A stretch of DNA of 64,000 nt. It comes from Folioceros fuciformis (Eukaryota; Anthocerotophyta; Anthocerotopsida; Anthocerotales). Below the pieces are notes generated by a model. It did no database searches. It was not told where the DNA came from and saw only the letters and a list, made by a program, of their open reading frames with translations. Below are positions 1 to 10,421 of this stretch, piece by piece. The stretch's first letter is position 1; every line of letters starts with the position of its first letter. The translations under genes were made by a program, and so were the position numbers. Location: the NCBI GenBank assembly GCA_049999805.1, contig JBNGIO010006379.1, positions 487,350-551,349 on the forward strand. Direction: 5' to 3'.

Positions 1-935
1 ACATACATACATGCATGTAGACATTTCCATGGATAAATATTTATATTAGGTACTTAGAGCTACCTTTCCAACGGTCCATGTTTCTGCCATCGTCGGGCAC
101 TCTAAAAAAAGGAATGACTTGTGGAGTCCAAATAGCTTCTGACGATGAAACATTTGCCCTCCGATGAGCGCCAACATCTGAAACATCTGTGCAGAGCGTA
201 CATGTACTGGAGTTCTGACTGCATCTGGCAGACTGGGAGAGCGCAAACCGAGTGAGTAGGTACGGCCTCCCACCAGCTTCCTTGGAGTGCCCCTTGCAGC
301 CGTTTGTAAGGCTGCTGGAAGTATGTATGTATGTGTTCTAGATTGCCATGGCGACGTACCTTGTGGAACGATGAAGCCGTCGGTATGCCGTAGCTTCAGG
401 GATGTTGTCTGACCGTGTCTAACGTGACGTCCGAGTGGCTCTCCTGATTGGATGCCCAAGTACTGTTCAAAACGGTCTGTGGTCATGCACACAACTTCAC
501 AAGGGCCGGGAGTGGCATGCCATGATGCCGGGATCCAAATTTGTGTGCCAAACTGCCTTTGATGGCAAATCACGAGAGGAAGAGAAATGTGTGCTCGTAC
601 GCCTCATGATTCCAGGGCCTCCGGTTTTCACGAAGGACGCTTCGCTTCATTCCAGCATCCATTGTCATATGAGGGGCTCCAACATTCGAAAATCTGAGAC
701 CCAGACATTAACTTTCATCAAGATACATATGATCGGCCAGAGTACAGATACGGGTGGACGTAATATTTGTGGTGGCACCGATTTGTAGAGCTGCCACCTT
801 GTTGTGATCCTGCAAGACCGACTTTGGTTGCTCGCTTGTTCGGGTGTGGGATGTATGTGGAGTATGTATTGTATGTACCCTCGGAGGTAGAGGAGAGACG
901 ACTTTACATTGCAGCAGCATTGTAGGTGGATCGCA
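1..935. other. intergenic, no gene recognised
   Basis: Reading frames of up to 175 codons occur on both strands, but none shows a domain, a family motif or a convincing exon structure. The right end lies just downstream of the barwin relic. Confidence 0.5.
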
Positions 936-1588
936 TCACCAGTTCACAAACGAGTACCTTGTGAACAAGTGGCCGTTGAAATGGCCTCGGCCGTCCGTAT
1001 CGATTGCATCGACAGTTGCTTGTTCCAGATCCAACCCCCCCGTTCGCACACCTATCCACTATCCTCACCTTCACGCTGTCACCGGTGTCGTCATTGGTCA
1101 CCTGCAATTCTCAAGTACAGGCACGCACAAGACTCGTAAGAGTACTTCGAAGTTATTACAGAACTAGTCTTGCAGGGCAGCACACAGCGCGAGCTCCTTA
1201 TGGAGAACTCATCAGCCTCAGATTCGATCGACCTCTAGTCTGCACCCGATGTGCAGAGCAGCACATGGCAATGCCACACGTACTCTGAGGCAGAGGTCGA
1301 GGCTCATGGGTCCTCAGCCGATCCGCAGAAAGCGGTCCAGTACAATTTCCGTCTCCACCACAGAGGCTGCCCGAGATCCACGGTGGCGCAGTAGAGCCCA
1401 TCCAGAGTCCAGTTATGACTGGGAGGGTCGTAATCGTTGTAGGTGGTGAAGGTGTGGTCCTGCGACTGCGCTGCATCCGTGGATCCCAGCACCACGCAGA
1501 CAGCGCATAACAGGGCCACGCATATCTTGGCCGCCACCCACCTTGCAGGTTTGCTGCTGCCAATGCTCGGGGCTCCCTGCGTAGCCAT
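936..1588 (-). pseudogene. barwin/PR-4-like protein, frameshifted
   Basis: This is a secreted pathogenesis-related PR-4 (barwin-domain) gene, a family that binds chitin oligomers or acts as an RNase in defence. Exon 1 (complement 1284..1588) starts MATQGAPSIG, has a hydrophobic signal peptide (VAAKICVALLCAVCVV) and then the barwin core with YCAT and WTAFCG. Its donor reads AGA|GTACGT. Exon 2 begins at 1101 after TTGCAG and gives VTNDDTG and VRIVDRCANGG. Three breaks are visible. A frameshift follows WTAFCGSAEDP, so the CLR just before the donor is in another frame. A run of seven G near 1032-1038 shifts the frame; removing one G restores LDLEQATVDAIDTDGRGHF. The terminal conserved Cys is replaced by Trp-stop, with NCDPP present four bases away. 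The family assignment is sure. Whether it is a pseudogene or a poorly assembled gene is not; the homopolymer break could be a sequencing error, the other two less easily. Confidence 0.75.
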
Positions 1589-3499
1589 ACTTGCCAAGAA
1601 CGCGCTTGCACATCGATACATATTTGTATCCGGCCAGCACCAAACGAGGAGCACATTCCAAACCAGGCTTCCGCCCGGCGGCCGGCCACCCCCTCTGCTG
1701 CGCTATTTTGTGTCCAGCCGCCTTTCTTCCATCCGCATTCCACGTCGATGACGTAGTTCAACGCATCCCACTTGCTACGTGTGAATTGGCATCTCCACCT
1801 GTCCGATAGCCATTCGATCTGTTGTTTGCGCAGGAAGTTGGCGGCTCCGAGTTAATCTGACTTTAGGTCACTCCCAACCTTGAAGGCGTTTGATGGCTGG
1901 GTTTGTGGCATTGGACACTGGACAGGCCAGCCTGGCCTTTGGGCTTGTCATTTTCCCTGAATAGTGCATCTCCTCACGTAGCCACATGCCCGCTTGATGG
2001 TGGTGGAACCGGCGGCACGTGGGGCTTTGCTCACCCGCTCAAGACCGGCAAGTGGGAAGTTGCGGTATGAGCTGGCGCAAGGCTTGTTAGGGCAGACGCG
2101 TAGAGCAGTAGGGATGGTGAACAGTGGTGCACCGACGACTTCTGTGTACGCGGTGTTCTATGTAGCGCTGGTTTCAATGTCATCAAGGGATTATGTGTAG
2201 CTCATCTGCCGCTCTTGTGACTTGAAGGCGGGGGCCCATGCTGCCTTGTTGCTTGAGCCGCTGCGTGTGTGTTAAGTAGTCGGGCACTTGGGGATGGCTG
2301 CTGAAGTGTCTGATGTTGCTCTCCAGTTGGGTTTGGGATCCCAAGACCAGAAACTTGTGGAAGGTGGGGATGGTGGAGGTTTGTTCTGGGTGCTCTGTTC
2401 ACTGTCCATGCCCCAAGCCAAGACATGGTAGGGCCTATCGGAGGCTCCAGCGACAGGTTTTGCTCAGGACGTTATTGTTCCTTTCCTCTTCCTGTGCTGC
2501 CTGATGATGATCTCTGATAACAGCCTCACAGAAACTGGGCTCATTGAGGGTGACAGTGTCCGAGAAGTTGTTATCAGAGACCATCAAAGGGTTGGATGAT
2601 TTTGTGATCTGTTTGTGCCTAGGGTGCTGCGGAAATGAAGTGAGGTCAAGAGCGTTCTCCTTCGGCATGTTGACGTTGTCAAATCAACCGCATTCTGAGG
2701 ACCTCTTCCTTGGGATGCCTGCGACCTCGGAATTGCGTCAAGGAGTTATCTGATTTGTCACGTGGATGGGAGCTTGCCGGTGCTGATGTTACTCCATAGC
2801 AGATCGCCATAAGAAGCCTCTGTGCTCTTTGAGCGCAAGTTGTTAGCACCATTATGCTCTGTCCAGTGATCGGAATGATCTATTTGTACTTAGAACATTT
2901 TCCATCCTGATGGGTTGGTGGGGTGATGCACGCTGCACTTCCAGGTCATAGCTTTTGTTTACGTGGCGGAATAAGCGAGTGAGGGCCATCCTTGCCAAAG
3001 ATCAGTTGTGTGTTAATAGTGTTGTACTTTCAGTGAGTAGTGTGCTGCCTAGTAGAAAACTGTTGTACTTTTAGTGTGTGTGTGAAGGTCTGTTAAGAGA
3101 CCTTCGTCCTGTTCTTTCTGATGACAAGGAGGGAGAGAAAATAAGAGCACTTTAGGGCGTAGCGTTGGCCATCGCCAAGGACTCGTATAGTTTAAGTTGC
3201 ATCTCCATCAAGGCGGGCGAATGGAACCCAGGAAGGGCAGTGGTGCATTGATCTGACAAACTTCAGAACGCGCAGGCTCGACTGAATGTTGCGTTGCGCC
3301 CTGGTGCAGGGACCAAAGGAACCACCGGGCTATCCAAGTGAAGTAATTATGAGGCCAAGTCGTTCACCCACCCTACTGCCCGACCACGACTGCCCAGCCT
3401 GGCGTAGATAGAGTATGGCAGTAGATAGAGTATGGCAGTCAGTGGGACTAAACGCCGCACCGAAGCAGCATTCTATGAAACTGAATACGAGACTTGGAC
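1589..3499. other. intergenic, no gene recognised
   Basis: No coding family was recognised on either strand. Small structures only: a 12-13 bp inverted repeat (GATCTCTGATAAC at about 2512 and GTTATCAGAGACC at about 2569) and a 17 bp direct duplication (GTAGATAGAGTATGGCA) near 3403-3440. The left part holds the promoter side of the barwin relic. Confidence 0.45.
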
Positions 3500-3704
3500 T
3501 GTTAAAAACAGAGTCCCAAGATCAATCTTTGTTTCAATATATTTAGATTAATAGCATATACATACATATATAACCTTCAAACATGATAATATCTCGTTAT
3601 GGATAAATAATATCTCAAACATGGTATTATTCTATATATCTTGGGATATACTTACAACATTCTAGTCTACATGTGTTGTTACAAAATCCTATATATTTCT
3701 AACA
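3500..3704 (-). repeat. 3' LTR of the copia element
   Basis: A 205 bp LTR. In element orientation it starts TGTTAG and ends TTTTTAACA, giving the usual short terminal inverted repeat. It is bordered inside by the polypurine tract at 3705-3716 (GTTGAGTGGGAG in element orientation). It matches the copy at 7331 over roughly the first 105 bp. Confidence 0.88.
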
Positions 3705-3732
3705 CTCCCACTCAACACATCGATGATCTAAC

Positions 3733-6700
3733 CTATAAATCTTGCTCAATTAACCCTAACATCTTGCTAAACTTCATATGCTTCTCTAAGGCTAGACCTT
3801 TGGTAAGAACATGAGCTAGCATGTTCTCTGTATGATAGTAAGCTCATTCTATTTCTTTAGATTGGACTTTCTCCCTAATGAAATGATGCTTAACTTCAAT
3901 GCATTTCGTCCTTGCATGAAAAATAGCATTCTTGGCCAAATGAATGCAGCTTTGATTGTCATTGAAGATGAAAGTCGCTCCCTTCTGCTTGAATCCCTTC
4001 TATGAGGTTCCTCTTAGTTGAGTTTAAAAGTTCCATATTGTTGCTAGCAATGATCAAGTCATCCACGTACACAGCAATGATAACAATCGATTCTCCCACT
4101 TGCTTCACATATATATTCCAATCAGCACTAGTTCTCTTGAATTCTTTAGACTGTAAGTGATTATCGAGCTTACGATACCAAGCAAGGGCATATTGTTTAA
4201 GACCGGAAAGAGCCTTCTGCAGCTTACAAACTTCGCCTTCTTGTCCTGGTACCTCAAACCCTTCTGGTTGTTCCATATATATTTCTTCATCTAGATCCTC
4301 ATTTAAAAAAACGGTATGGACATCCATATGATGTATCTCCATATTGAACGCAGCTATGATAGCGAGAAGGGCTCGGATAGATGCTATCTTAGCAACAGAA
4401 GAGAAAGTGTTGGTATAGTCCACCCCGAGGACTTGTGTATACCCTTTCCCTACTAACCTCGCCTTGTGTCGTTCTATGCTACCGTCGGCCTTTGGCTTAA
4501 TCTTGAAGGTCTATTTAGACCCTATGCTTTTTCTTCCAGGAGGTAGAGGAGTGATTGTCCATGTTTTATTTTTGATAAGTGAGTTGTACTCACTGTCCAC
4601 AGCTTTTCTCCATTCCTTTGCTTTTGGACCTTGTAACGTTTCTGTCAGGCTTTGGGGTTCTTCAACATCTATAAAACATGCTAGCTCCTCCTATACACAT
4701 CCATTGATGGAGTCTAAAAGCTTTTGTGAAGGTTTTCTTTCTCTAGTTGATCTTAAGATTGGTTGCGTCTCTGGAATACTTAGTTTTGCATTGTCATTTT
4801 CAACTGCAACAATTCCTAGAGGTGCATCCGCTTCTTCCATTGCAATGACAGTAGGAGTGTCTCTCTTTCCCCCCTCTATGTCAGAAAGTTGAGAAGGCGC
4901 AACAGGCAATGGGGTAAATTGTCCAAGACTGTCATGAGCTATAGAATCCCCAGTATGGTCTGTGTCAGACGACAGGGAATCTTGCGAGATGAAGGGTGAG
5001 GAAGTGGTGTCTCCCATTCCACTAGTAGGTTTGGCGACCTCATGAAAGACAACATCCCGGCTAAAAAAGACCTTCTTCGTAGTAAGATTGTATAACCTAT
5101 AGCCTTTCACTACATCTGAGCCAAGCAGGAGACACTTCGTTCCATTAGCATCCCATTTGGTCAGGCTCTCCTTCGGGATACGAGTGTAGACCACAGAACT
5201 GAAAACCTTCAACTGTCGGATATCAGGTTTTATACCAGACCAAGCTTCCTCTGGTGTCATACTAGGTACAGCCTTTGTCGGAACTCTATTCAACACATAG
5301 GTTGTTGTCATGACAGCCTCTCCCCAAAAGTTGACCTGCAAGTCGCTGTGAAACAACATACACTTGGCTGCTTCCACAAGGCTCCGTATCTTCCGCTTCG
5401 CGACTCCATTTTGCTGCGGGGTGTGCGGAATCGTGAGTTGCCGTTTGATGCTGTTTTCCTTACAAAAACTTTGGAATTGAGAAGAAACATATTCTCCTCC
5501 ATTGTCGCTCCGAAGCATCTTAAGGCATTCAGCACGTTCGGTCTCCACGAAAGGTAAGTCCACGTCTTCCTTATAAAATCATCAACAAAGATGAGCATGT
5601 AGCGATTCCCACCCTGTGTAGGGTTCCACATGGGTCCGCTCATGTCAGTGTGGACTAATTCCAGCGTCTTCTGCGCACGATGTGTCGCAGCTTTAGGAAA
5701 CTTTGTGTGATTTAGCTTCCCCATCTAACATCCTGGACACAATTGTTTTGCAGTAATCTCCTTCAAATCTAATCCTATCACCATGTTATGAGTCATCATC
5801 TGCTTGAGTTTGTCCACTCCGATGTGGCCCAAACGCTAATGCCATAAATCGATAGACTCTACGTGGTTGTGTGAACTAGCCAGGAACGTATAAGCTTGCT
5901 TTCTCATTGAAACACAAAGTTTGTACAGATTTCCCACACGAACACCACGAGCAACCACATATGACAGCTCAAGCTGTAGGCTGAATGCGACAACCTGTGG
6001 AGTTGAAGACTATTTCATGACCTGCATCTGCAATCCGCGCAACAGAAAGAAGATTTCTCGCGAGATTAGGTACATGATGCACATTCTCAATACTTGCGGG
6101 GTTACCGCCTTGCAACTGAATGTGTAAGACTCCTTTCCCCTCGATATCATGTGACGTATTGTCACCGAGTGCCACTACATGGCCCTTTGAGAATCTAGTG
6201 TAGCCAGTGAACCCTGGAAGGTAGTAACTGAAGTGCTGAGATGCACCAGAGTCAAGATAAAGATTCTCATCCTTCGTCGATGAAGTAGCTCCATTGCTAG
6301 CCACGAACGATTGTTCTTGTTGAGGTTGCTGACTCACTTGATTGGCTTGAGAGGATTTCTCCTTCTTCGACTCGTCTGCCAACCTAGTTCTACATTCTTT
6401 GGCGTGATGACCTGGCTTCCTGCAATAATAGCAAGATTCTTTCATTATACGGGTCGTACCATCCTTCTTCTTCTCGTCTGTAGACTTGGACTCGTCCTTA
6501 GACTTGAACTTTGCCTTTCTTGGTGAAAAGGATGGCATCATCAGTCTTCTCTTTCTTGTTTGAAAACTCCAATTCCTCCTGCAAAAGCAATCCGACCACC
6601 TCATCCAACGACGGCGGTTTGTGGCTTGATTGCATCGCGACCGTTAGTTTGAAGGCCGACACAAATGGCTTGTAGGTTGGTGGTAAGCTACACAACAACA

Positions 6701-7129
6701 CCACGAGGATCCTTTCCTCGGTCGGTTTGATGTTCATCGCCTTCATCTGGTCCACTAAGGTCTTTAATTTGTTGACATGTTGCTGGATGGTGTTGCCTGC
6801 GGCCATCGTGAAGTTCGCAAGTTGTTGTTTCAACAGCATCGGACTTACCATATTTTTCTTTTCGTATCTATTGCAGAGCGTGATCCAAGCTTCTTGTAAC
6901 GTTGCGCATTCGCTCAATTGAGAGAGAACATCATCTGAGACATTCAACAAGATTGTTGCCAACGCTCATCCATCTTTGTCGAGGTCTTTCTCTGTGAGTG
7001 CAACATCGAGATCCTTGTCAGCAAACTTCCATACTCCCTCCTTGATAAGAAGGATCTTCAGCTTCCATAAGGTGAAGTTTTCCCTTCAAACTTCTCCACC
7101 ACACGAGTTTCGAGAAGACGTGTCTCCAT
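3733..7129 (-). pseudogene. copia gag-pol polyprotein remnant
   Basis: Read from the right. Gag starts near 7129 (METRLLETRVVEKF), continues FTLWKLKILLIKEGVWKF, then meets an in-frame TGA near 6965 where ALATILLNVSDD should follow directly. A CCHC knuckle (CYYCRKPGHHAKEC) and the protease motif LYLDSGASQHFS lie in 5969-6604. The integrase core includes LRSDNGGEY and PHTPQQNGVAKR at 4691-5563. Reverse transcriptase keeps MDVHTVFLNEDL and VYVDDLIIASNN at 3959-4423. Sequence then jumps from the RT thumb (LIEGIQAEGSDF) straight to the end of RNase H (FNDNQSCIHLAKNAIFHART), skipping most of RNase H. The final stop is at 3733-3735. Several frames are needed to read the whole polyprotein. Confidence 0.9.
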
Positions 7130-7316
7130 GTTCTCATCCTTTGCGGCCAAACAGGATGACTTCCCTGCACTAGCGCCAAGCTTCACCTACTTGCATAAGG
7201 TCTTACAACAGACATATAATCTGCATGGCTCTGTACACAACACAAAGGGAGCAAAGATAGTCCTACACAAGTCAATGCAGGCGACTCCCAAACCAAGGAA
7301 CTTGGGACTAAAACAT

Positions 7317-7330
7317 GGGCTCCGATACCA
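7317..7330 (-). other. retrotransposon primer-binding site
   Basis: Read on the minus strand the bases are TGGTATCGGAGCC, directly after the LTR end TTTTTAACA. This matches the initiator tRNA-Met primer-binding site used by plant copia elements (TGGTATCAGAGC) apart from one substitution, and fixes the LTR boundary. Confidence 0.85.
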
Positions 7331-7440
7331 TGTTAAAAACAATGAGTCCCAAGATCAATCTATGTTTCTAGGACATTTAGATTGACAGCATTTACATACA
7401 TATATAGCCTTCAAGCATGACAATACTTCATTATGGATAG
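7331..7440 (-). repeat. 5' LTR of the copia element, truncated
   Basis: This aligns with the first part of the LTR at 3500-3704 (shared TGTTAAAAACA and GAGTCCCAAGATCAATCT on the plus strand), but similarity ends near 7440 after TTATGGATAGAC. About half the LTR is missing. The promoter part (U3) is therefore gone from the 5' LTR. Confidence 0.8.
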
Positions 7441-7838
7441 ACTTGTTGCTTGTTGTTCAACCCCGTCTCCAATCCAACTGTAAATTGCCCTTACAGGTTG
7501 AGGGTGGATGATGAGGACCCGAACTTCTTCGTAGAAGCCAGAACATGCCTACAGGAGGCTGTTCAGAGAAGGTCAGAGCAACAACACTGCACATGAGCGA
7601 AGCGAAGATGAAAATGCCATTGAGGCTTTGGCTGTTGCGCACCAATGTTGCACCATACTCCACCCGATACACGTGCAAAAATTGAGCCCCTGCACGACAT
7701 AGTCAGGATGCTGGATAAAATTTCTCGGCAACCTCAGTAGTGCAGCCCAATTGCCAACCTCAACTGATTCCCTTGACATACTGCTCCATACAGCTCCAGT
7801 ATGTCCTGGGCTAAGCAGAGTAGTCCAACTCTGCCCCA
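7441..7838. other. intergenic, no gene recognised
   Basis: No domain or exon is seen. It lies between the broken LTR and the NAC-alpha relic; the frame running on from that relic has no stop until 7734-7736. Confidence 0.4.
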
Positions 7839-8097
7839 GGTTGTTAGCTCCATGATGGCACCGACAATATCGCCGCCAGTGGACTTGGGCATGTTACAGC
7901 CCTCGCCCTGGAAACGCCGGCCTGCGTATCACCAATTCAATATCCTTGGGCTCCACGTCGGTCTCGTCCACCTCCTGCTCTTTTGCATCCAAGGAGGATG
8001 GTGCCTCGGCCTTGTGGACCTCCAAACGCCAACTATCTGGAGCCTTGAACTGCTCGGCAGCTTGCGACTGCAGCTGCGAGCTGAAGTCCTCATTGTC
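7839..8097 (-). pseudogene. nascent polypeptide-associated complex alpha subunit, exon relic
   Basis: On the minus strand, after an acceptor-like CTCATTTAG, the frame reads NEDFSSQLQSQAAEQFKAPD, then VDETDVEPKDIELV. These are hallmark C-terminal sequences of NAC-alpha, the ribosome-associated chaperone subunit, leading into its UBA domain. After DIELV one base appears to be lost (ATACG where ATGACG is expected). In the shifted frame the UBA continues TQAGVSRARAV, and in a third frame it ends GGDIVGAIMELTT. No stop follows the normal end. Upstream exons were not found nearby. I infer a decayed fragment or duplicate; the identity is firm because all three frames give consecutive pieces of the same domain. 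Confidence 0.78.
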
Positions 8098-8352
8098 CTA
8101 AATGAGACCTGCGCGTGGTTCGGGTATGCCTCAGTGCTCGATATATTGGCCGGGGGAATGGAGGGATCCGATTGCGTGTCAAGCCACGTGTACAAGTAAG
8201 CACGCGCTGTGTGTTTGATGGATCAAACTTCGTCCCGACGAAGAATCTCACCAAGTATGCAAGCGCACTTCGAAGTACATGAGCCCCAGAATTCGCCAGG
8301 GACACCCATCAATACTTTGGGGACATCAATGGCTTGTGCTCCTGGTGGTAAT

Positions 8353-10015
8353 CTACTTCTTGCCGACAATTCTACCGGCCTCGTAAAAGTAGCTCAGCAC
8401 CACAACCGCAACCGCAGTCAGGACTCCGAACCCGGCCTGCCCTAAAACGACAGATGGGCTCACAGTGTCCCCAGAGCGAGCCTGTCCAGCAAAGGCTGGT
8501 GATGTATCCTTGCAGCCGAGCTCAGAGAGTTTCTTGTGGGAAACGGCGTAGTCTCTGAAGAACGCCTCCTCGTCCTAAACCAGGCAAGCATCAGAGGGAA
8601 TAGCTACGGGACCTCTCACCTCATGGAAAAGTTGGTGGATGAGAGACCTACCTTGGCATACAGCACTACAAATGCTCTGAAAGCGGAATCCTCAACTAGG
8701 CTTTTGTCGGTGGGTAGCTGTAGCAACTCCGCTGTCTCCCCATCAAGCAGTTCTCTGTGCAGATAAGGCCGAAGGCGTTATCATCTTAGAATTCATGCCC
8801 TGCACCAACTACTCCTTGGGAAGTGAGCACTGGCTTACTGGAAGTAACTGTTGTCAAACTTCAGAGGCTGCTCAGTCCAAGGTCCTTCGAACCCTGATCG
8901 GTCTTTGTGGGCTCTTCCCTGGACACACGGGACAAGATCGTTGATGCCTTAGACTCGCAGCCAGAACCAAAACCACTTCCTCGGCCAGACTACCAAGGAG
9001 AAACGACCAGCCTTCTTACGAGGGTATGAGCTCCCGAAAGTGCCACAATATCCTGATCACCAAGACCCATTCTGTAGAAAACATCCCGCAGATGCGTGGA
9101 ACCTGTAACGGACACGAGCTCGACGGCGTTCACAAGTCTGCTCACGGTGAAGAACTGACATGACCGCAGGCTGCAAAAGCGAAAACTACCTTCTGTTGCA
9201 TTGGGAAGCCGGCCCTCGGGTGGTACAGCAAGCGAGTCCTGGAAAGCGAGAATTTGTGAGAAGGGCAAGCTGGTGCACGTCTAGCACAAGCTACAAGTTT
9301 GGTCATCATAGCTTGCTTACCCTGCGGCCATAGGCAAAATCGATTGTCGGACCCCCGGTTACCTCCACAGCCACCACCCCAGCTAGCTGCAGCAAAAGCC
9401 AACATCATACGATACGGATGAAGCAACCGTAATTTGTCGGCCAACGATCCGAGGACAGAAAAAATCAGTACGGTCAGCAATTCCATGCCTGATAGATATC
9501 GGCATAAGTGAGATTTGGGTACTTCCTCTTCACTTGCTCTGCAATAGCAACATCCCACCATCCACTCACGAGCTGAGCACCCGTTTCGGCGGACATTACA
9601 ATGAAGACGATCCTCGCAAAATTGCAAAGCCTCAAAAGTCGTTACCGCAGAAATCGATGGCGATCTTGAGCCCGTTATTGGCTCCGTGCGTGTACTCTCG
9701 CTCACTCCGGATAGAGCCATTCGGGCCGCCAGTCTTGGTCTTGACATCGTAAGTTCCCGCATCGTGCCACCTACCAAGCAACGCAATCTCAATTGCCAGC
9801 GGACAACTCCACTAAACCTAGCCAGAATTCCGAATGCGCGCCCGCAGCCAACCCCTAAGCCACACTACGAGACGTGAGCCATCCCTGGCACAAGCCACTC
9901 ACGCTAAACGGAGCATAATGGGAGCACAATTCTTCTCGGCAATGAAAGCCCGCAGGTCACGACGAGCCCACTCGATGGCCTTCCTGTACGCATCGTCCAC
10001 GACCGGAGCTGGCAT
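8353..10015 (-). CDS. APX: ascorbate peroxidase, peroxisomal membrane type
   Basis: Haem peroxidase that reduces H2O2 with ascorbate. The model is complement(join(8353..8574, 8652..8754, 8839..8918, 9020..9102, 9190..9238, 9321..9386, 9489..9538, 9646..9770, 9903..10015)), 296 aa with all phases consistent. Visible features are the distal site [12 protein letters not shown] (Arg36, Trp39, His40), the APX core [20 protein letters not shown], the proximal-His region [19 protein letters not shown], and FDNSYF carrying the proximal Asp. The C-terminus has a hydrophobic span ([16 protein letters not shown]) and a basic tail ending GKK, as in membrane-bound peroxisomal APX3/APX5 forms. The start [15 protein letters not shown] fits the family. 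Introns are 77-132 bp; the one after exon 3 (counted from the start codon) needs a GC donor (CAG|GCATGG), the others are GT-AG. It lies 406 bp from the end of NPL4, same strand. Confidence 0.95.
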
Positions 10016-10421
10016 CTTGGCGAGTCGTGCAAACGGGCAACCCGCCTTGAGGAGAATCGCCACTTCTGCTCCGCGCTCGGACTACCGCTCTCACCTCCAC
10101 ACCGGTGCACAGTCCAGGCCACTCGATGCTATCCTGGTGGTCCTGGAGAGAGACCAAATTCCGCCGTACGCAAAGCGAGAGATCAGCAACATATTAGCAC
10201 CGCCGAGAGAGCAGGCTTATCATAAACCGATCGCGGCGGCATCAGCGGGAACGGCGGCACACTAAGCAAGGGACGAGCGACATTTTGTGTAGTTTTGATT
10301 ATAAATCCGGTAGGAATTCGTGACCGTAGCGTTCCGTATTCAGATGCAGCCCGTACCGTTGTTGGGGCCATGGTCCATTAATTCATACCGTCTGTACACC
10401 TACACGGGAATATATTAAGGG
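10016..10421. other. APX upstream region / NPL4 3' flank
   Basis: A 406 bp spacer between two minus-strand genes. It must hold the APX 5' untranslated region and promoter and the NPL4 3' end. I could not identify a convincing TATA box or other element. Confidence 0.5.

Larger units (their letters stand above)
3500..7440 (-). mobile_element. Ty1/copia LTR retrotransposon, internally deleted
   Basis: A minus-strand copia element with both LTRs, a tRNA-Met-type primer-binding site, a polypurine tract and gag-pol remnants in copia order (gag, zinc knuckle, protease, integrase, reverse transcriptase, RNase H tail). The LTR on the right (the 5' LTR for the element) stops matching near 7440, so one end is truncated and no target-site duplication can be confirmed. 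The RT-RNase H part carries a large deletion at about 3960-3985, and gag has an in-frame stop, so the copy cannot be autonomous. Confidence 0.92.

Noticed and set aside
46-573. 175-codon minus-strand open frame at the left end
   Set aside because: No domain, no splice context and overlapping frames on the other strand; looks like chance.
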